Part shown: positions 31,441-42,739 of the stretch, one piece after another
Layout: every line of letters begins with the position of its first letter
Position numbering within the stretch: the first letter of the stretch is position 1
NCBI GenBank assembly: GCA_013407085.1
Contig: JACCGJ010019670.1
Coordinates: 1-64,000, forward strand
DNA from: Atriophallophorus winterbourni
Taxonomy: Eukaryota; Platyhelminthes; Trematoda; Plagiorchiida; Microphallidae
Length of the DNA: 64,000 bases
Direction of reading: 5' to 3'
Made by a program: the position numbers and the translations under genes
The notes under the pieces: generated by a model
The model's input: only the letters and a program-made list of their open reading frames with translations
Told to the model about the DNA's origin: nothing
Database searches by the model: none

Positions 31441-34278
31441 ACATCGTCGGACCAATAAATACAAATACTGACTCGGTGTTACATTCCAAAAACTCACTTA
31501 AATGCATCTGTGCCAATGCTCAAAGTTTGTTCAACAAATTGACTGAACTGACCGAGCTGTGCAAACGATACACGCCCGACCTCGTTGCTGTTACTGAAAC
31601 CTGGTTTCAATCCTGTATGACTGAAAGTGAACTCTCAATCCCCAACATGATGCTAATACGGAACGATCGCCCAAGAAAAGGTGGTGGTGTGGCTTTATAC
31701 TGTCACGAACGTCTTCAGTGCATGAAAATTAACGATCCAAACCTTGATTTCGAAGATACCCTCTGGTGCAGTCTCACGAATGTGTCACAGGACGATTGCA
31801 TTCTTGGAATCATATACTGCCCTCTAGCCTCGAATGATACTCAAAATTACAGGTTATTACAATCGCTAAATTACGCCGGAGAGAAGCGTAGCTCGCAATT
31901 ACTACTCATGGGGGACTTCAATCTTCCTCATCTCTTTGCCAGATCCGATCACCCTCTACACACATTTGATCACAAATTTCGTGAGGTGATCGACATGATT
32001 CCGCTGCATAATCATGTGTTTGACTTTACTCATAGAAGAGGATCAGAGTTGCCATCCATTTTGGATCTAATCTTTACTTCAGAGAAAACAGCAGTTGAGG
32101 GTGTTGACTACATTGCGCCCCTCGGTCGGAGTGATCATCTGATGCTCGCCTTTGAGTTTGTTTGCAGTGCTAGACGAGTTTGTGCGTCCGCCAAACAATT
32201 CAGAAAGATCGACTACGCGGGTCTACGTGGATCGCTTGGGCTAGTAAATTGGCAAGAACTTGATCAGCACAACACCGAAACACAATGCAGTGAGCTCACG
32301 AAAATACTTCAGTCAAACATAGATCATAATTCGCGATTTGTTGATGAACGACGGGCAAGTGACTTCCGATTTAAGCTTCGCAGTCGCACAAAAAATGGCT
32401 CGGGAAACGAAACTTTGCTTGGACTGAACACCGGAAAGACCAGAACTGATGCCTCTTGGCAGCAATTTTCTAAAATTCGTAACAAAGTGAATGCTCTCGT
32501 CAAAGAGGACAAGAAATATTACCATCGCTCTCTGTCTTTGAAAATGGAAGAAAACCCTAAACTTCTCTATCGGATTGTCAATGCTCGGTCCAGTGTGAAA
32601 CCAGGGGTGTTTCCTGTTATTTCTGAGAATGGATTAACAGTCACAGCAAAGGAAACGGCTGATACTCTCGCTCAATTTTATGAAAATGTGTTTAGCCCGA
32701 TAACGGTTAGGGCGAATGAGAATTTACTGACATCGATTGTATCTCAACAACTGAATGATATTGAGATTAATCCAGCGATTATACGAAGACACTTGTGTCG
32801 ACTGAACCGTAGGAAATCTCCTGGAGCCGATGGAATAACACCAACACTACTGAAATCCTGTGACCAGCAGCTGTGTGAACCACTATGCCAATTGTTCCAA
32901 CATTCCCTAACCGAAGGAGTGGTTCCAACAGAGTGGAAGACAGGGGTAATTTCACCGATTTATAAGGGTGGTATCCGTTCAGATCCCGCGAACTACCGTC
33001 CTGTCACCCTACTCCCCGTGATATCCAAAGTGATGGAGCGCATAGTGACGGAAAATATAGTTCATCACTTGGAATCACAAAATATACTATCTGTCGCCCA
33101 GCATGGGTTTCGTAAAGCTCGCTCATGCTTGACAAACTTGCTGACGGTATTAAACGATTGGACCCAAGCGGTTGACGCAGGAGACAGTGTGCACGCGTGC
33201 TATCTGGATATGTCGAAAGCTTTCGACAGAGTTGATCACTTCCTGTTGCTACGGAAGCTGAAACAGATTGGTATTGACGGGCAGCTACTCGTATGGTTCG
33301 AAAGCTACCTCAATGGGCGCAGGCAACCGTTCGAGTTAACGGGGTACAATCACGAGCCATTAATACCTCCAGTGGTGTACCGCAAGGTTCCGTTCTCGGT
33401 CCAGTGCTTTTCTTAGTTTACATCAATGATTTACCTGAGACGCTCTCATGCAAGGTAGTTCTTTTTGCGGATGATGTTAAACTTTGGATGCGAATAAAAT
33501 CAACTGCAGACTGCGTAAAACTGCAAAGTGATTTAGATGCACTACACGAATGGTCAGTTAGAAATAAACTGCCGTTCAATTTTCAAAAATGCAAGTTACT
33601 GCAAATCGGTAAGCCCTTTCAGTACGAATATCACTTTGGGCAGACGATTTTGAGCTGGACCGAATCGGAGAAGGATCTTGGAGTCTGGATATGTGGCAGC
33701 CTAAAGAACAGCGTGCATTGTGAGGTCATTTACAAGCGTGCTTCAAAGCTTCTAGGTATGCTTCGACGGATCTTCAGAACCTTTACGCCTGTAACGTTGC
33801 CAAGCATCATGAAGACCTACTTAATTCCCACAATGGAACATGCATCGCAAGCATGGACTCCGTGGATGAAAAAAGATATATTCTTGCTTGACAGGATATA
33901 TCATAATGCAACCAAACTCGCGCTTGGTTTTCGAGACCGTACATACGAGGAAAGGTTGAAAAAGCTGAAGCTCCCACTCCCCTTCAACGTAGAGTTCGGA
34001 GTGACGTTATCCTTACTTACAAAATATTGCATACTCCAGATCATCCACTCAAACATTTATTCGAATACCGTGAATCAGGAATTACACGTAGCCACTCAGC
34101 GGCACTACAAATTCCCCATTCCCGTACTAATTGTCGCCGATATTCCTATTCGGTACGTGTCTGTTCCCTGTGAAATGCCCTTCCCGAAGCTATTATCACC
34201 TCTCCATGTATCCAAACATTCATTCGAACCTTGGACACTTATTTGTTACACAACGAATTGACGATGCCTGTGTATTGA
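31323..34278 (+). pseudogene. CR1-like ORF2: APE endonuclease and reverse transcriptase, frameshifted
   Basis: The endonuclease part shows CICANAQSLFNKLTEL, LVAVTETWF, GGGVALYCHERL, LLMGDFNLP and GRSDHLMLAFEF. The RT shows RRKSPGADGITPTLLKSC, GVISPIYKGG..PANYRPVTLLPVISK, QHGFRKARSCLTNLL, YLDMSKAFDRVDH, then (other frame from about 33332) SGVPQGSVLGPVLFL and the catalytic LFADDVKLW. A second frame change near 33985 carries the end, where the expected W-N codon is TGA at 34171-34173, and the original stop is at 34276-34278. Upstream of the first break the reading frame runs 697 codons, so the copy is young compared with its neighbours. Confidence 0.85.
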
Positions 34279-34398
34279 CTCAGGGTAAGCGTATTACTTG
34301 ACTTCAGTGACATCGTATAATTGTTTTTTATACCTCTTATTGAACGCATATTTAGTATGATATGGTAATTGTGAAGCTATGTGCTTTTTGTAACCATA

Positions 34399-34433
34399 AA
34401 TTCTTGAATCTTAAATCTTGAATCTTGAATCTT
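34399..34433 (+). repeat. 7-bp 3'-terminal repeat of the CR1-like element
   Basis: About four units of TCTTGAA, one changed to TCTTAAA. Short tandem 3' ends in place of poly(A) are usual for CR1-clade LINEs. Confidence 0.8.
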
Positions 34434-35795
34434 GGCAGAGTGAAGCACAGTGAGAGGCTGCATGTAGGGTATGATGCTGTCAGGTGCCCAGTCTTAGACA
34501 AATATGGGATGAAAAATATAACAATAAGATTTTGTTTTTCAAGTTTTTATTATTATTAGACAATGTGCGGAAATATAGTAGACTATTTATTGTCTAATTC
34601 CCTTTTAAAGCTCAACATATTTGGCAGGTTCACTATACAGAAGTTGACTACACGGTTGCTGAAAAAGTGCTCACGTGCCAGCAACCTGGGCCTACTCTTA
34701 AGAGGTTTCATAAAGGTTTCTATAGCCCCTTCAGAGGCAAGTTGAAAAAGTTTAATAATAGTATCACCCCAAAGACCCTCTAGAATCCTGAAGGCTTTGA
34801 TTAGGTCGCCTAGCAGCTGCCGTATCTTTAGTAAGAACAGATCGAGGTCCTTGAGTCTTGTCTTATAGGTTTTACCTGTCTGACACTCAACCATCCCAAT
34901 AGCAAGGCGCTGGACCCTTTCGAGACAAGTGATATCTTATTTCAAGTATGGTGACTAGGATTGAACGCAGTATTTCAAGTGAGACCGCACGACTACTTTG
35001 TATAATGGAATGAAGTTTGAAGGATTCCGGCATGGCAACGCGGAGCGCAGTCTAAACAATTCTCTGATAGCCTTGTTTGCAGCTTCGGCACATTAAGTAG
35101 CCCACTTAAAATCTCCGGTTCTAGTAATACCGAGATCCTTCACTTTCTAAGCAGCAGCTATTCTGATAGTTCCTTCGCCGACTTCTTGTTTGGTTGTTGC
35201 TAAATCAGTCGTCAGAATACACCTCTTCCCCAAGTTTAGTGGCAAGTCAAATGTTTTTGTCCACTCGATTACTTTTTCTAAAACAGAGATAAGCGTATCT
35301 TTACTGTTTGTTCCTAGGATCTTAAAATCATCATTTAACAGGAAGCAACGTGAACTGGAGCAGACTGGCTGGTCGTTCCCAAAAATAAGAAAAAGTAGTG
35401 GACCAAACACCGAGCCTTGAGGTACTCCACTGAGCATCAGTGATTCCTCGAGCACATCCCTGGAATTCTAAGAAGCTGCCTACCCGCGATGTAGTTGACC
35501 TGTGACGCCACACATCCTTACTTTTTGCAGAAGGTAACGTGGTTCGCTGAGTCAAATGCCTTTTGAAAATCAAGAAAGCATATTTCGACTACTCTTCCTT
35601 CATCGTGGCGTAATGTCACTCCATTGAGAAAGCTTAGAAGATTGGTTAGGCAGGACCTTTCTTTCCAGAATCCGTGCTGGGTATAGGATAGTTAGGAATT
35701 GGCTACCAAATGTTTACATATCTGTGGCGCTATGGTTTTTTCCAGGCACTTGCACAGAATGCTAGTCAGGGTTACTGGCCTATAATTGCCTATAG
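34434..35795 (-). pseudogene. CR1-like LINE unit C, inner part
   Basis: Begins with the remaining half of the hpSINE head (34437-34515). The decayed RT follows on the minus strand: VVNFCIVNLPN, LKIRQLLGDLIKAF, NLGKRCILTTDL, GVPQGSVFGPLLFLI and a damaged catalytic box (LLNDDFK where FADDVK is expected), then near 35560-35700 the K-A-F-D and HGFW-like fingers motifs. It reaches further upstream than units A and B but is much more mutated. Cut at about 35796 by the tail of unit D. Confidence 0.78.
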
Positions 35796-35796
35796 T

Positions 35797-37640
35797 TTAG
35801 TTTAGTTCAATTCATTTGGCTAATAAGCCTATCGAGCGTCAAGAAATGTTTCGGTGGTAAGCTTCAATGAAGCGCCCACCACTGCAAACGTTGGTTCATT
35901 GTTATCTGGTATGCTCGTTGTTGGTCATGATACATCATGTGTTTTCCAGGCCATCATACTGTCCCAGTATCAGTAGCTGCGACTGGAAAAATCAGAATAG
36001 GTTTCTCTTCACCAAGCCGGTAAGAGGATAGCTATGGAAAATGTTTGCTCACATTTGAAACGTTACATTTAAGACGATGTATTATAGAATTGGATTTTTG
36101 TGTTGTTTATTATTAAAATCGTGGTAAAAAACCTGAAAAATTTAAAATAAACAAAACAATTTATGCCAATTCTTTCGTTAGGCGACCTGCATATACATGA
36201 AAAGACGTCGGGGAAAAGCTGATGCCACAATGCATCCAAACTACTTTGAATTCACCTACTTATATTCAAGCGATTATTTATTCGGCCGCTTTTTCTAGAA
36301 GCTTACCACTCTTTCACTGAAGAGGTGTTGCCTAAGAGTCAGATGATTGTGATTTTCCACGAGCTCCAATGTGTCCTCTAGTTAAAGGGTTGATCACTCG
36401 AGAGAACAGGTTTTGACGAACCTAGTCACCTGAGCCTTTCAGGATTTTGAATGTTTCTATTAGGTCACCCCGTAGACGGCGACTCCAAAGTGAAAAGAGA
36501 CTTAAAGAAATTAGACGTTCTTGTTAGGGTTTCTCAGACCTACCTTCGGCCATTTTGGTATCTTGACGTTGAACTTCCTCTGGCAGTAATGTGCCTTTTA
36601 GTGTTTTGTGGGAAAGAGCTACAAGCTCAATGAAATTACTACAAAAGAGTTAGTACATTAGATCTGAATAAGTTTCAGGAGTACAACGAAGTGGTAGAAG
36701 AAAAACGTAATCCATATTAGTTGGGACGAAAAACGCTGTGGAAAGTTGTAAAAATATGGTGCACTATCACAAAAACTATAATCGTGAAAAAAAATCCAGA
36801 ATTGTTTATCGTGTGATAACAATGGAGATCAAGACGTTCTACAAATATCTAGTGATGGGGTAGAAATAACTGAATGAGGTAGTGCGGTACAATCACGGAG
36901 AATCCGTATTGCAAAGGAGTGTCTGCGGCAGTCCAATCTGCTGTGCTGATGTGCTACCTTCAGGCGATGATCATCATATACTGAATATGGCGCCATTTTC
37001 AGCATACCCTTACATGGTTGTCTTTATTCCGACAATATCCGATACTCAAGGGTCAGATCGCCTCTTATTCGACGCTCGATTTTAGAGAACCATTGTAGAG
37101 ATATAAGACGTTCCTCGTAGCTGACGAAGCTATGCCCCTTGACAAGCTTTGTTGAACGATCCTGTCGCTGTTCTAGGGCGTGCTGGTTACATTTTAACCA
37201 TGGGTTCCATACGATGACAGAATACTTCAAGTGTGGCTTGATGTACGCCTAAAAATGAAACGGAAAGAAACGTAGATCGATTGTTCCCAAGCAAGCATTA
37301 AAAGCACAACTTTTTTATTTGCTACGGTTGAAGCTCTACTACGCTGAGCAGTACAGTCAAAGTCATTGTGTACAATCACCTCGATATTATTTTCTGGCAC
37401 TGTGACAGCGAGCATTTTGCTACCCAGATTATAGCCAGGGTCACCAGGAAGACGAATGCGTAATGCATGGCATTGATAAGTGTTAAATGATTAGCGGTTG
37501 ACCGTATACTATCTGTGTAATGAATCCAGGTCGGATTAAAGTTTTCTTCTATCGCTAGGTGAGTTGATGACTCGCCAAATCTTGATATCATCCGCGAACC
37601 GCAGAAACGATGATTCAACGTATCCTCCAATGTCGTTGAT
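35797..37640 (-). pseudogene. CR1-like LINE unit D, decayed
   Basis: 3' tail GAATTGAACTAAACT at about 35797-35815, stem-loop at 36000-36030 (CTCTTCACC/GGTAAGAG), then RT remnants: 37024-37230 KYSVIVWNPWLKCNQHALEQ and RRIRGDLTLEYRIL, and up to 37630 pieces of the catalytic region with no intact box. The 35830-36070 part is the inverted counterpart of 40380-40600. Confidence 0.7.
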
Positions 37641-38167
37641 ACACATCAAAATTTAATGCGGAAAAAGAACAGATCAGCTTCACTGTAATTGGCTCGAAAT
37701 CTATCCGCCCGATATTTGTTCCGTATGCGATTCATTCTCCTGCAAATAACGAAAATCCGGCTGGTGAACAAATCTTGGTTCGATTCGTCGACAATTCTTC
37801 AAGAGTCTTGGAGCACAGCACCCTACTGCCTACTCTTTGCTACTAGCCACACCCTCTCTCATCCCCCACAATTATTAGATTTTCTTATTCCGATGGATTT
37901 ATGTTCCCTTTTCAATCTTCTTAACTAACCTTTCCGTAAAAACATGAATTTATGCATATATCATTTATTTATCAATTTTTTATGACAACTTCATTACAAT
38001 TCGCACCACTTTTCCCATAATTACCTTCAATTTCTGTTCTCCATTTGTTTCTTGCATCCTTGCCTTTCGTAAATCTTGACATAATTTAAATGAAATTTTA
38101 TTTCTATTAGATATTGAAAATTTTTTCTTAGCTACTTCATATTCATTTCCCTTATTGAACGGAAGAA
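37641..38167. other. Unassigned spacer between LINE copies
   Basis: AT-rich. A frame at 37689-37928 (SARYLFRMRFI..., ending in Leu/Ser-rich text) has no motif I recognise and may be old LINE sequence. Confidence 0.35.
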
Positions 38168-40252
38168 ATGTTTAAAAATCCCGCTCACTTGGGTCACTTG
38201 CACTGTACTATTTTCTTTTGCTGTTCAAATTTTGATAAACTGATCGACATCGAAAGTAAATGGTCAGTTATTAAGCGCAATAGTTTTAGTCTTCAAGACC
38301 TTTACTGTCCTTTTCGACCTATACGGCTAAAGAACAAGCCACCTTGGTGGAATCCTGCGGTGCGACGCAACATTATTTGGCGCGACAGACACTGGCGGAG
38401 ATACACAGCCTTGCCAACCTATAGAAATTGGTCGTGCTATAAGGATTGGAGGAACAACACAGTAAAGCTACAACGGAAGCTTGAGCGATGCTACGAAACT
38501 TACTTGGCGAAATCTGCTAAAAAGTACCCTAAGAAGTATTATAGTTATGTTCAGTCTAAGGGTAAGACAAGGAAGCACATAAGTACCCTAATACTAGACA
38601 ATGGCCAGAAAGCCAATTCTGACCCCGAAAAGGCAGCAGCTTTGCTGGATCATTTTCGAAGCGTACATAGAATGGTTGGCGGGGATGCGATTCACTCAGT
38701 CCCAACTCTTAATACGGAAATGGGTGCCTCACTAAGCGAAGTAGTTTTTTGCACGGATGATGTCGCACGTGTCCTAAAGAATCTAGACGGAAATAAATCC
38801 GCCGGACCTGACGATGTGCATCCTAAAATTGTAAAGGAAATATCTACGGTACTAGCAGGGCCTCTATGTGAGTTATATAACGAATCGTTCTGCAAAGGCA
38901 TCCTACCAGATGACTGGAAGAAAGCCATTGTCGTACCCATTCCAAAGGGAGGTTGCGCAAACATAGTTAAGAATTTCCGACCGGTAAGCTTGACTAGTGT
39001 TTTATGTAAAACCTTGGAGAGACTTATCAGGGATCGATTGTGCAGCCACCTCGTGCACAATTCATCATTAAGCACGGTTCAACATGGCTTTCTTAAAGGA
39101 AGGTCGTGTCTCTCAAATCTTTTATGCTTTTTAGATCGAGTTTCTAAGACACTGGATGAAGGCGGACGGGTAGAGGTCTTTTACTTAGACTTTAGTAAGG
39201 CGTTCGACTCGGTTAGTCACAGGTTCCTAGGGATGAAGCTCTCGGCCAAAGGCATATCTGGTAAGCTTCACGAATGGATAACCAGTTTTATTCATGATAG
39301 ATCCTTCCAGGTCCGTGTAGGCGATACTACCTCTGAATTCGCAACAGTTACCAGTGGGGTCCTACAAGGTTCAGCATTAGGCCCAATACTCTCTCTGATC
39401 TTCATCGATGATCTGGCATCGCAGTTGTCATGTCCCTGCTACATGTTTGCTGATGATGTCAAATTCACCGGATCCAGTGATCACGGTGATTTGTTGAGAG
39501 ATATTGAAAAGGTCATTAAATGGTCGCAGGATTGGGATCTTCCTCTGAACTATAGTAAATGTCATCTGTTGTCTGCAGCAGTCGACAGAATTACAGTAAC
39601 TGCGAATAACGGTAGGATCGACTTTCAATCTATTCAGAGGATTAAGGATTTGGGTATAGTCGTAACAGCGGACTTCAAATGGGCTGCGCAGTGTGCCACC
39701 GCTGCACAACGAGCTAGAGGAGAACTCTTTAGGCTTAAATCCGTTCTGACATGTAGAACGCCGGAAGTGTTTATCCCTTTATATACGGCGATTGTCAGGC
39801 CGCATTTAAAATACTGCGTGCAAGCCTGGAGCCCCTTCTTTCAAAAGGACATATTACTATTAGAAAGAGTCCAACGACTGGCTACCAAAATGGTTGAAGG
39901 TATGTTTGGGAAACCCTACGAAGAACGTCTAATTTCTTTAGGTCTCTTCTCCCTTCGGCGTCGGTGTCTACGGGGTGACCTCATAGAAACTTTCAAAATC
40001 CTGAAAGGCTTAGGCGACGAGGGCTGTCAAATCCTGTTTTCTCGAGCGATCAACCCCTCAACTAGAGGACATACATTGAAGCTCGCGAAAAACCACAGCT
40101 GTCTGAATCTTAGACAACACTTTTTCGGTGAAAGAGTGGTAAGCTTCTGGAACAAGCTGCCTGAAAAACTAATAGCTTGCACATCAATAGGTGCATTTAA
40201 AAAGGGTTTAGATGCCTTGTGGCTCGGGCTTTTCCCAGACTTTTTCCCGTGA
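38168..40252 (+). CDS. CR1-like LINE ORF2, linker and reverse transcriptase (694 codons, uninterrupted)
   Basis: Encodes the endonuclease-RT linker (about residues 50-190: KPPWWNPAVRRNIIWRDRHW, KYPKKYYSYVQSKGK) and a complete RT: NKSAGPDDVHPKIVKEI, IVVPIPKGG..VKNFRPVSLTSV, QHGFLKGRSCLSNLLCF, YLDFSKAFDSVSHRF, SGVLQGSALGPILSL, YMFADDVKFTG (catalytic FADD), LPLNYSKCHLL, IKDLGIVVTADFKWA, and the ending VVSFWNKLPEKLI. The G-V-P-Q-G box reads GVLQGS, a Pro-to-Leu change that may impair it. The endonuclease and ORF1 are missing, so the copy is 5'-truncated. The printed start is only the first Met in frame. Its 3' UTR has the family stem-loop at 40395-40430 and ends in (TGAAC)n at about 40738-40765. 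Confidence 0.88.
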   Translation: MFKNPAHLGHLHCTIFFCCSNFDKLIDIESKWSVIKRNSFSLQDLYCPFRPIRLKNKPPWWNPAVRRNIIWRDRHWRRYTALPTYRNWSCYKDWRNNTVKLQRKLERCYETYLAKSAKKYPKKYYSYVQSKGKTRKHISTLILDNGQKANSDPEKAAALLDHFRSVHRMVGGDAIHSVPTLNTEMGASLSEVVFCTDDVARVLKNLDGNKSAGPDDVHPKIVKEISTVLAGPLCELYNESFCKGILPDDWKKAIVVPIPKGGCANIVKNFRPVSLTSVLCKTLERLIRDRLCSHLVHNSSLSTVQHGFLKGRSCLSNLLCFLDRVSKTLDEGGRVEVFYLDFSKAFDSVSHRFLGMKLSAKGISGKLHEWITSFIHDRSFQVRVGDTTSEFATVTSGVLQGSALGPILSLIFIDDLASQLSCPCYMFADDVKFTGSSDHGDLLRDIEKVIKWSQDWDLPLNYSKCHLLSAAVDRITVTANNGRIDFQSIQRIKDLGIVVTADFKWAAQCATAAQRARGELFRLKSVLTCRTPEVFIPLYTAIVRPHLKYCVQAWSPFFQKDILLLERVQRLATKMVEGMFGKPYEERLISLGLFSLRRRCLRGDLIETFKILKGLGDEGCQILFSRAINPSTRGHTLKLAKNHSCLNLRQHFFGERVVSFWNKLPEKLIACTSIGAFKKGLDALWLGLFPDFFP

Positions 40253-40394
40253 ATATACAGGTTGTTTGTCGTCAGAATTGTCCATTCTTTGCTTATTTTG
40301 AAATTATATGGTCTTGACCACAATATAAAGAAACAAAAAATCCTGTTATATGATGCCTCGTTTTAAATGTCAGGTTTTAAATGTACGCACCAAT

Positions 40395-40440
40395 TTTCCA
40401 TAGCTAACCTCTCACCGGCGTGGTGAAGAGAAACCCTTTC
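40395..40440 (+). repeat. 3' UTR stem-loop of the CR1-like family
   Basis: AACCTCTCACC-ggcgt-GGTGAAGAG folds as an 8-9 bp stem with one bulge. The same stem is found in units A, B, C and D at the same place relative to the RT stop and the tail. Confidence 0.65.
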
Positions 40441-40737
40441 CGTTTCTCTCAGTCGCAGCTACAAATTCTGGGACCAAAGGTAGTCTTGGAAAACATCGGA
40501 CGTACCTTCGCATACGACGAGGATACCAGAGAAAAATGAACCAAATTTGGCAGTGGTGGGCGCTCCTTTGAAATTCTGGATGTTCGATTCGCTTATCCCT
40601 TGGCGGCGCGATCGTCGAGGATATCCAAATCACAATAAGAAAAAAAAGCTTTGGCAGTGGTGGTTGCTTCTCTGCTGCTTTCCACCGAAAGAAAATCTGG
40701 ACGCTCGATTGGCTCGTTAGCCACATACTGTCCCGTG

Positions 40738-40765
40738 CAAACTGAACTGAACTGAAATGAACTGA
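40738..40765 (+). repeat. 3' tail of the CR1-like copy
   Basis: Three to four TGAAC units. The minus-strand copies end in GAACTT or GAACTAAACT repeats, so the tails are related but not identical. Confidence 0.65.
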
Positions 40766-40969
40766 TCATGTATTGCATGCCTTGGATGTCCAAGAATATA
40801 TATATTATTATTATTATTATTAAATCCTTACAACGCAAATGCCTATGCAAGCGTTTCAACTTATTATCACACACGACGGATATCGCCAATCTGACAGGCA
40901 TGGATGTTGCCATTAATAATTTTAAATCGGCTTAAGTATCCCAAACTTCCGCTCTTAAAAATACAATGA

Positions 40970-42600
40970 TTTCAGTCAACTCTTTGCCCCGAAAGCAAAG
41001 TCCCCACTGATAAAGCGGTTACTGCGTATATACACGCCACAGCTAAACCGTCACTTAAACCTACTAAAAACTCGTGCTCCCTGTATTCAAAGTAAATTTT
41101 ATTATACTCCGAGGTGAACCGCACATTAATTGGATTTATACGGCAGGGAGAATCTTTGATGAATGTAAACCACCCCAAGTTTAATACACGACGCCTTTGT
41201 GCGGCGACGAATGTTTGCGGATAGCCGTTTTGGCGCACAAGTAGACTCGGCGAGTAATCGCTGCTCGTACAACATACGTTTTCTGCGTTTTAATGCCGTG
41301 CAAAGGTTTCTAGCTTGCCGATAATTGTCATTTTCAGTCGCGTTTTTCCGGCTTACGAATATCGAACAGAGCTTTCGACGTTGCCGCAAAAGTTTCCTTA
41401 ACTCCTAATCAAACCAAGGTGGACCGTTCGCCTTATGACGACGCGTGGACAACGGAACAGCCACCTCAATAACTGTCAAAATATTATTGCGGATCACCAG
41501 CGAACAATCTTCAACATCAGCTGATTGATCGAAAGACTAATCGAGAGATGAAGCAACATCCCGTAACCTACCCGCGTTTACCTTCCGAAAATTACTTCTG
41601 GGAATTGGATCTGGTACCCAGACAGTGTTGCGTTTCCAAATAAAACTTAAGGTGGCATGGTCACTACAGCCTAATGGAGCTTCAGTCCGAAGCTGAGTAA
41701 TATCGGACTGCATGGGATTGAATACCAAGTCCAAAATGGACTCACACCCAGTAGGGCCTACTCTGGTCGTATAGGAAACATGCTGCACAAGGCCCACATC
41801 AACCACAGCGTCCAATAAGTCTCGCTCCAATGACCCAGAACCTTCCTCTAGCGAAGTCCAATCGATACTACGAGCATTGAAATCCCCCATAATCAAGCAG
41901 TTTGAGGATCTAGCATACTGACATATCTGTGATATCACAGTATCTGCCTGATTATTGGGAGCACGATAAACGACACTTATCATTGCAAATGAAGCTGCAG
42001 TCCGAATACACGGCACCATAAACTCTCAGCCATACCGTCAGTCTGCTGGGAGCGAGCCAACACTGCGACGGACATATGTTTTTGGATATATAATGCAACC
42101 GCACCACCGATTTTAGCGTCAGTTCGATCTGAACGAAAGAGTCTATATTCAAGTAGGGCCAGCTCGGGATCATCCTGCTCATTCCGTCACCGGAATGATC
42201 GCTGGAGGGTCCCGACTAATCCGATCGAAGAGTTTATCCAGTTTGTTTCTCAAGCTCCTCGAATAAAAATATATCACTTTCAAAGATGCAGATCCCTTCG
42301 AATGCCTATAGTCACAGGTTCCCAACGAACTTTTGGCCTCATCCTCACAACACGAAAATCCACAATGCGCAAGTTAGTTTCACCTGCAGCTCTGCGCTCG
42401 TTAATCTCCTGTGTAGCTTTTCGAATTTTTACACGATCTTCTGGAGAGAGATCACGCAGGTGTCGCAGTTCACTACCTTAAAACCCGTAACCCTTCTTTA
42501 TCAGTAAGGCCACTTGCTCAGCAGCGTCTACCACAATCTTTAACGGTCTTGGGCGATCACCTCGCGCTGGCCTGCGGCCTAGACAAAACGCTGTGCGTAC
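40970..42600 (-). pseudogene. CR1-like LINE ORF2, endonuclease half only
   Basis: Minus-strand pieces: 41537-42019 with FAMISVVYRAPNNQAD, SSNCLIMGDFNARSIDW, GCESILDLVFNPMQSD and PLGCSDHATLSFIW, i.e. the central and C-terminal APE endonuclease motifs, then 41126-41389 with the basic linker RQRRKLCSIFV..RKRMLYEQR. Further upstream (42050-42600) the N-terminal endonuclease is present in broken frames. The RT is missing: the element stops near 40970, close to the inverted unit ending at 40765. Confidence 0.75.
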
Positions 42601-42739
42601 CGTTACACCCTTTTCACCTTCGTCAAAAAGGGAGACAAGTGCAGAATTTCAGAAATCGCGATCCTGTTCAACATTGTCTATCGCTAAAGCACCTGTTTGC
42701 TTCGGCGCATTTTGAAGAATGATGCAGGATTTTCTACTC

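Larger units (their letters stand above)
29603..34433 (+). mobile_element. Nearly full-length CR1-like non-LTR retrotransposon
   Basis: Autonomous-type layout: 5' leader (29603-30049), ORF1 with a PHD-like finger and two repeated C-terminal domains (30050-31440), ORF2 with APE endonuclease and reverse transcriptase (31323-34278), and a short 3' UTR ending in a (TCTTGAA)n tail at 34399-34433. It is flanked by GGCA at 29599-29602 and at 34434-34437, a possible 4-bp target-site duplication. The flanks are the two halves of one hpSINE head, so this element inserted into unit C. Visible lesions (TAA at 30368, frame changes near 30700, 33332 and 33985, TGA at 34171) make it inactive. Confidence 0.85.
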
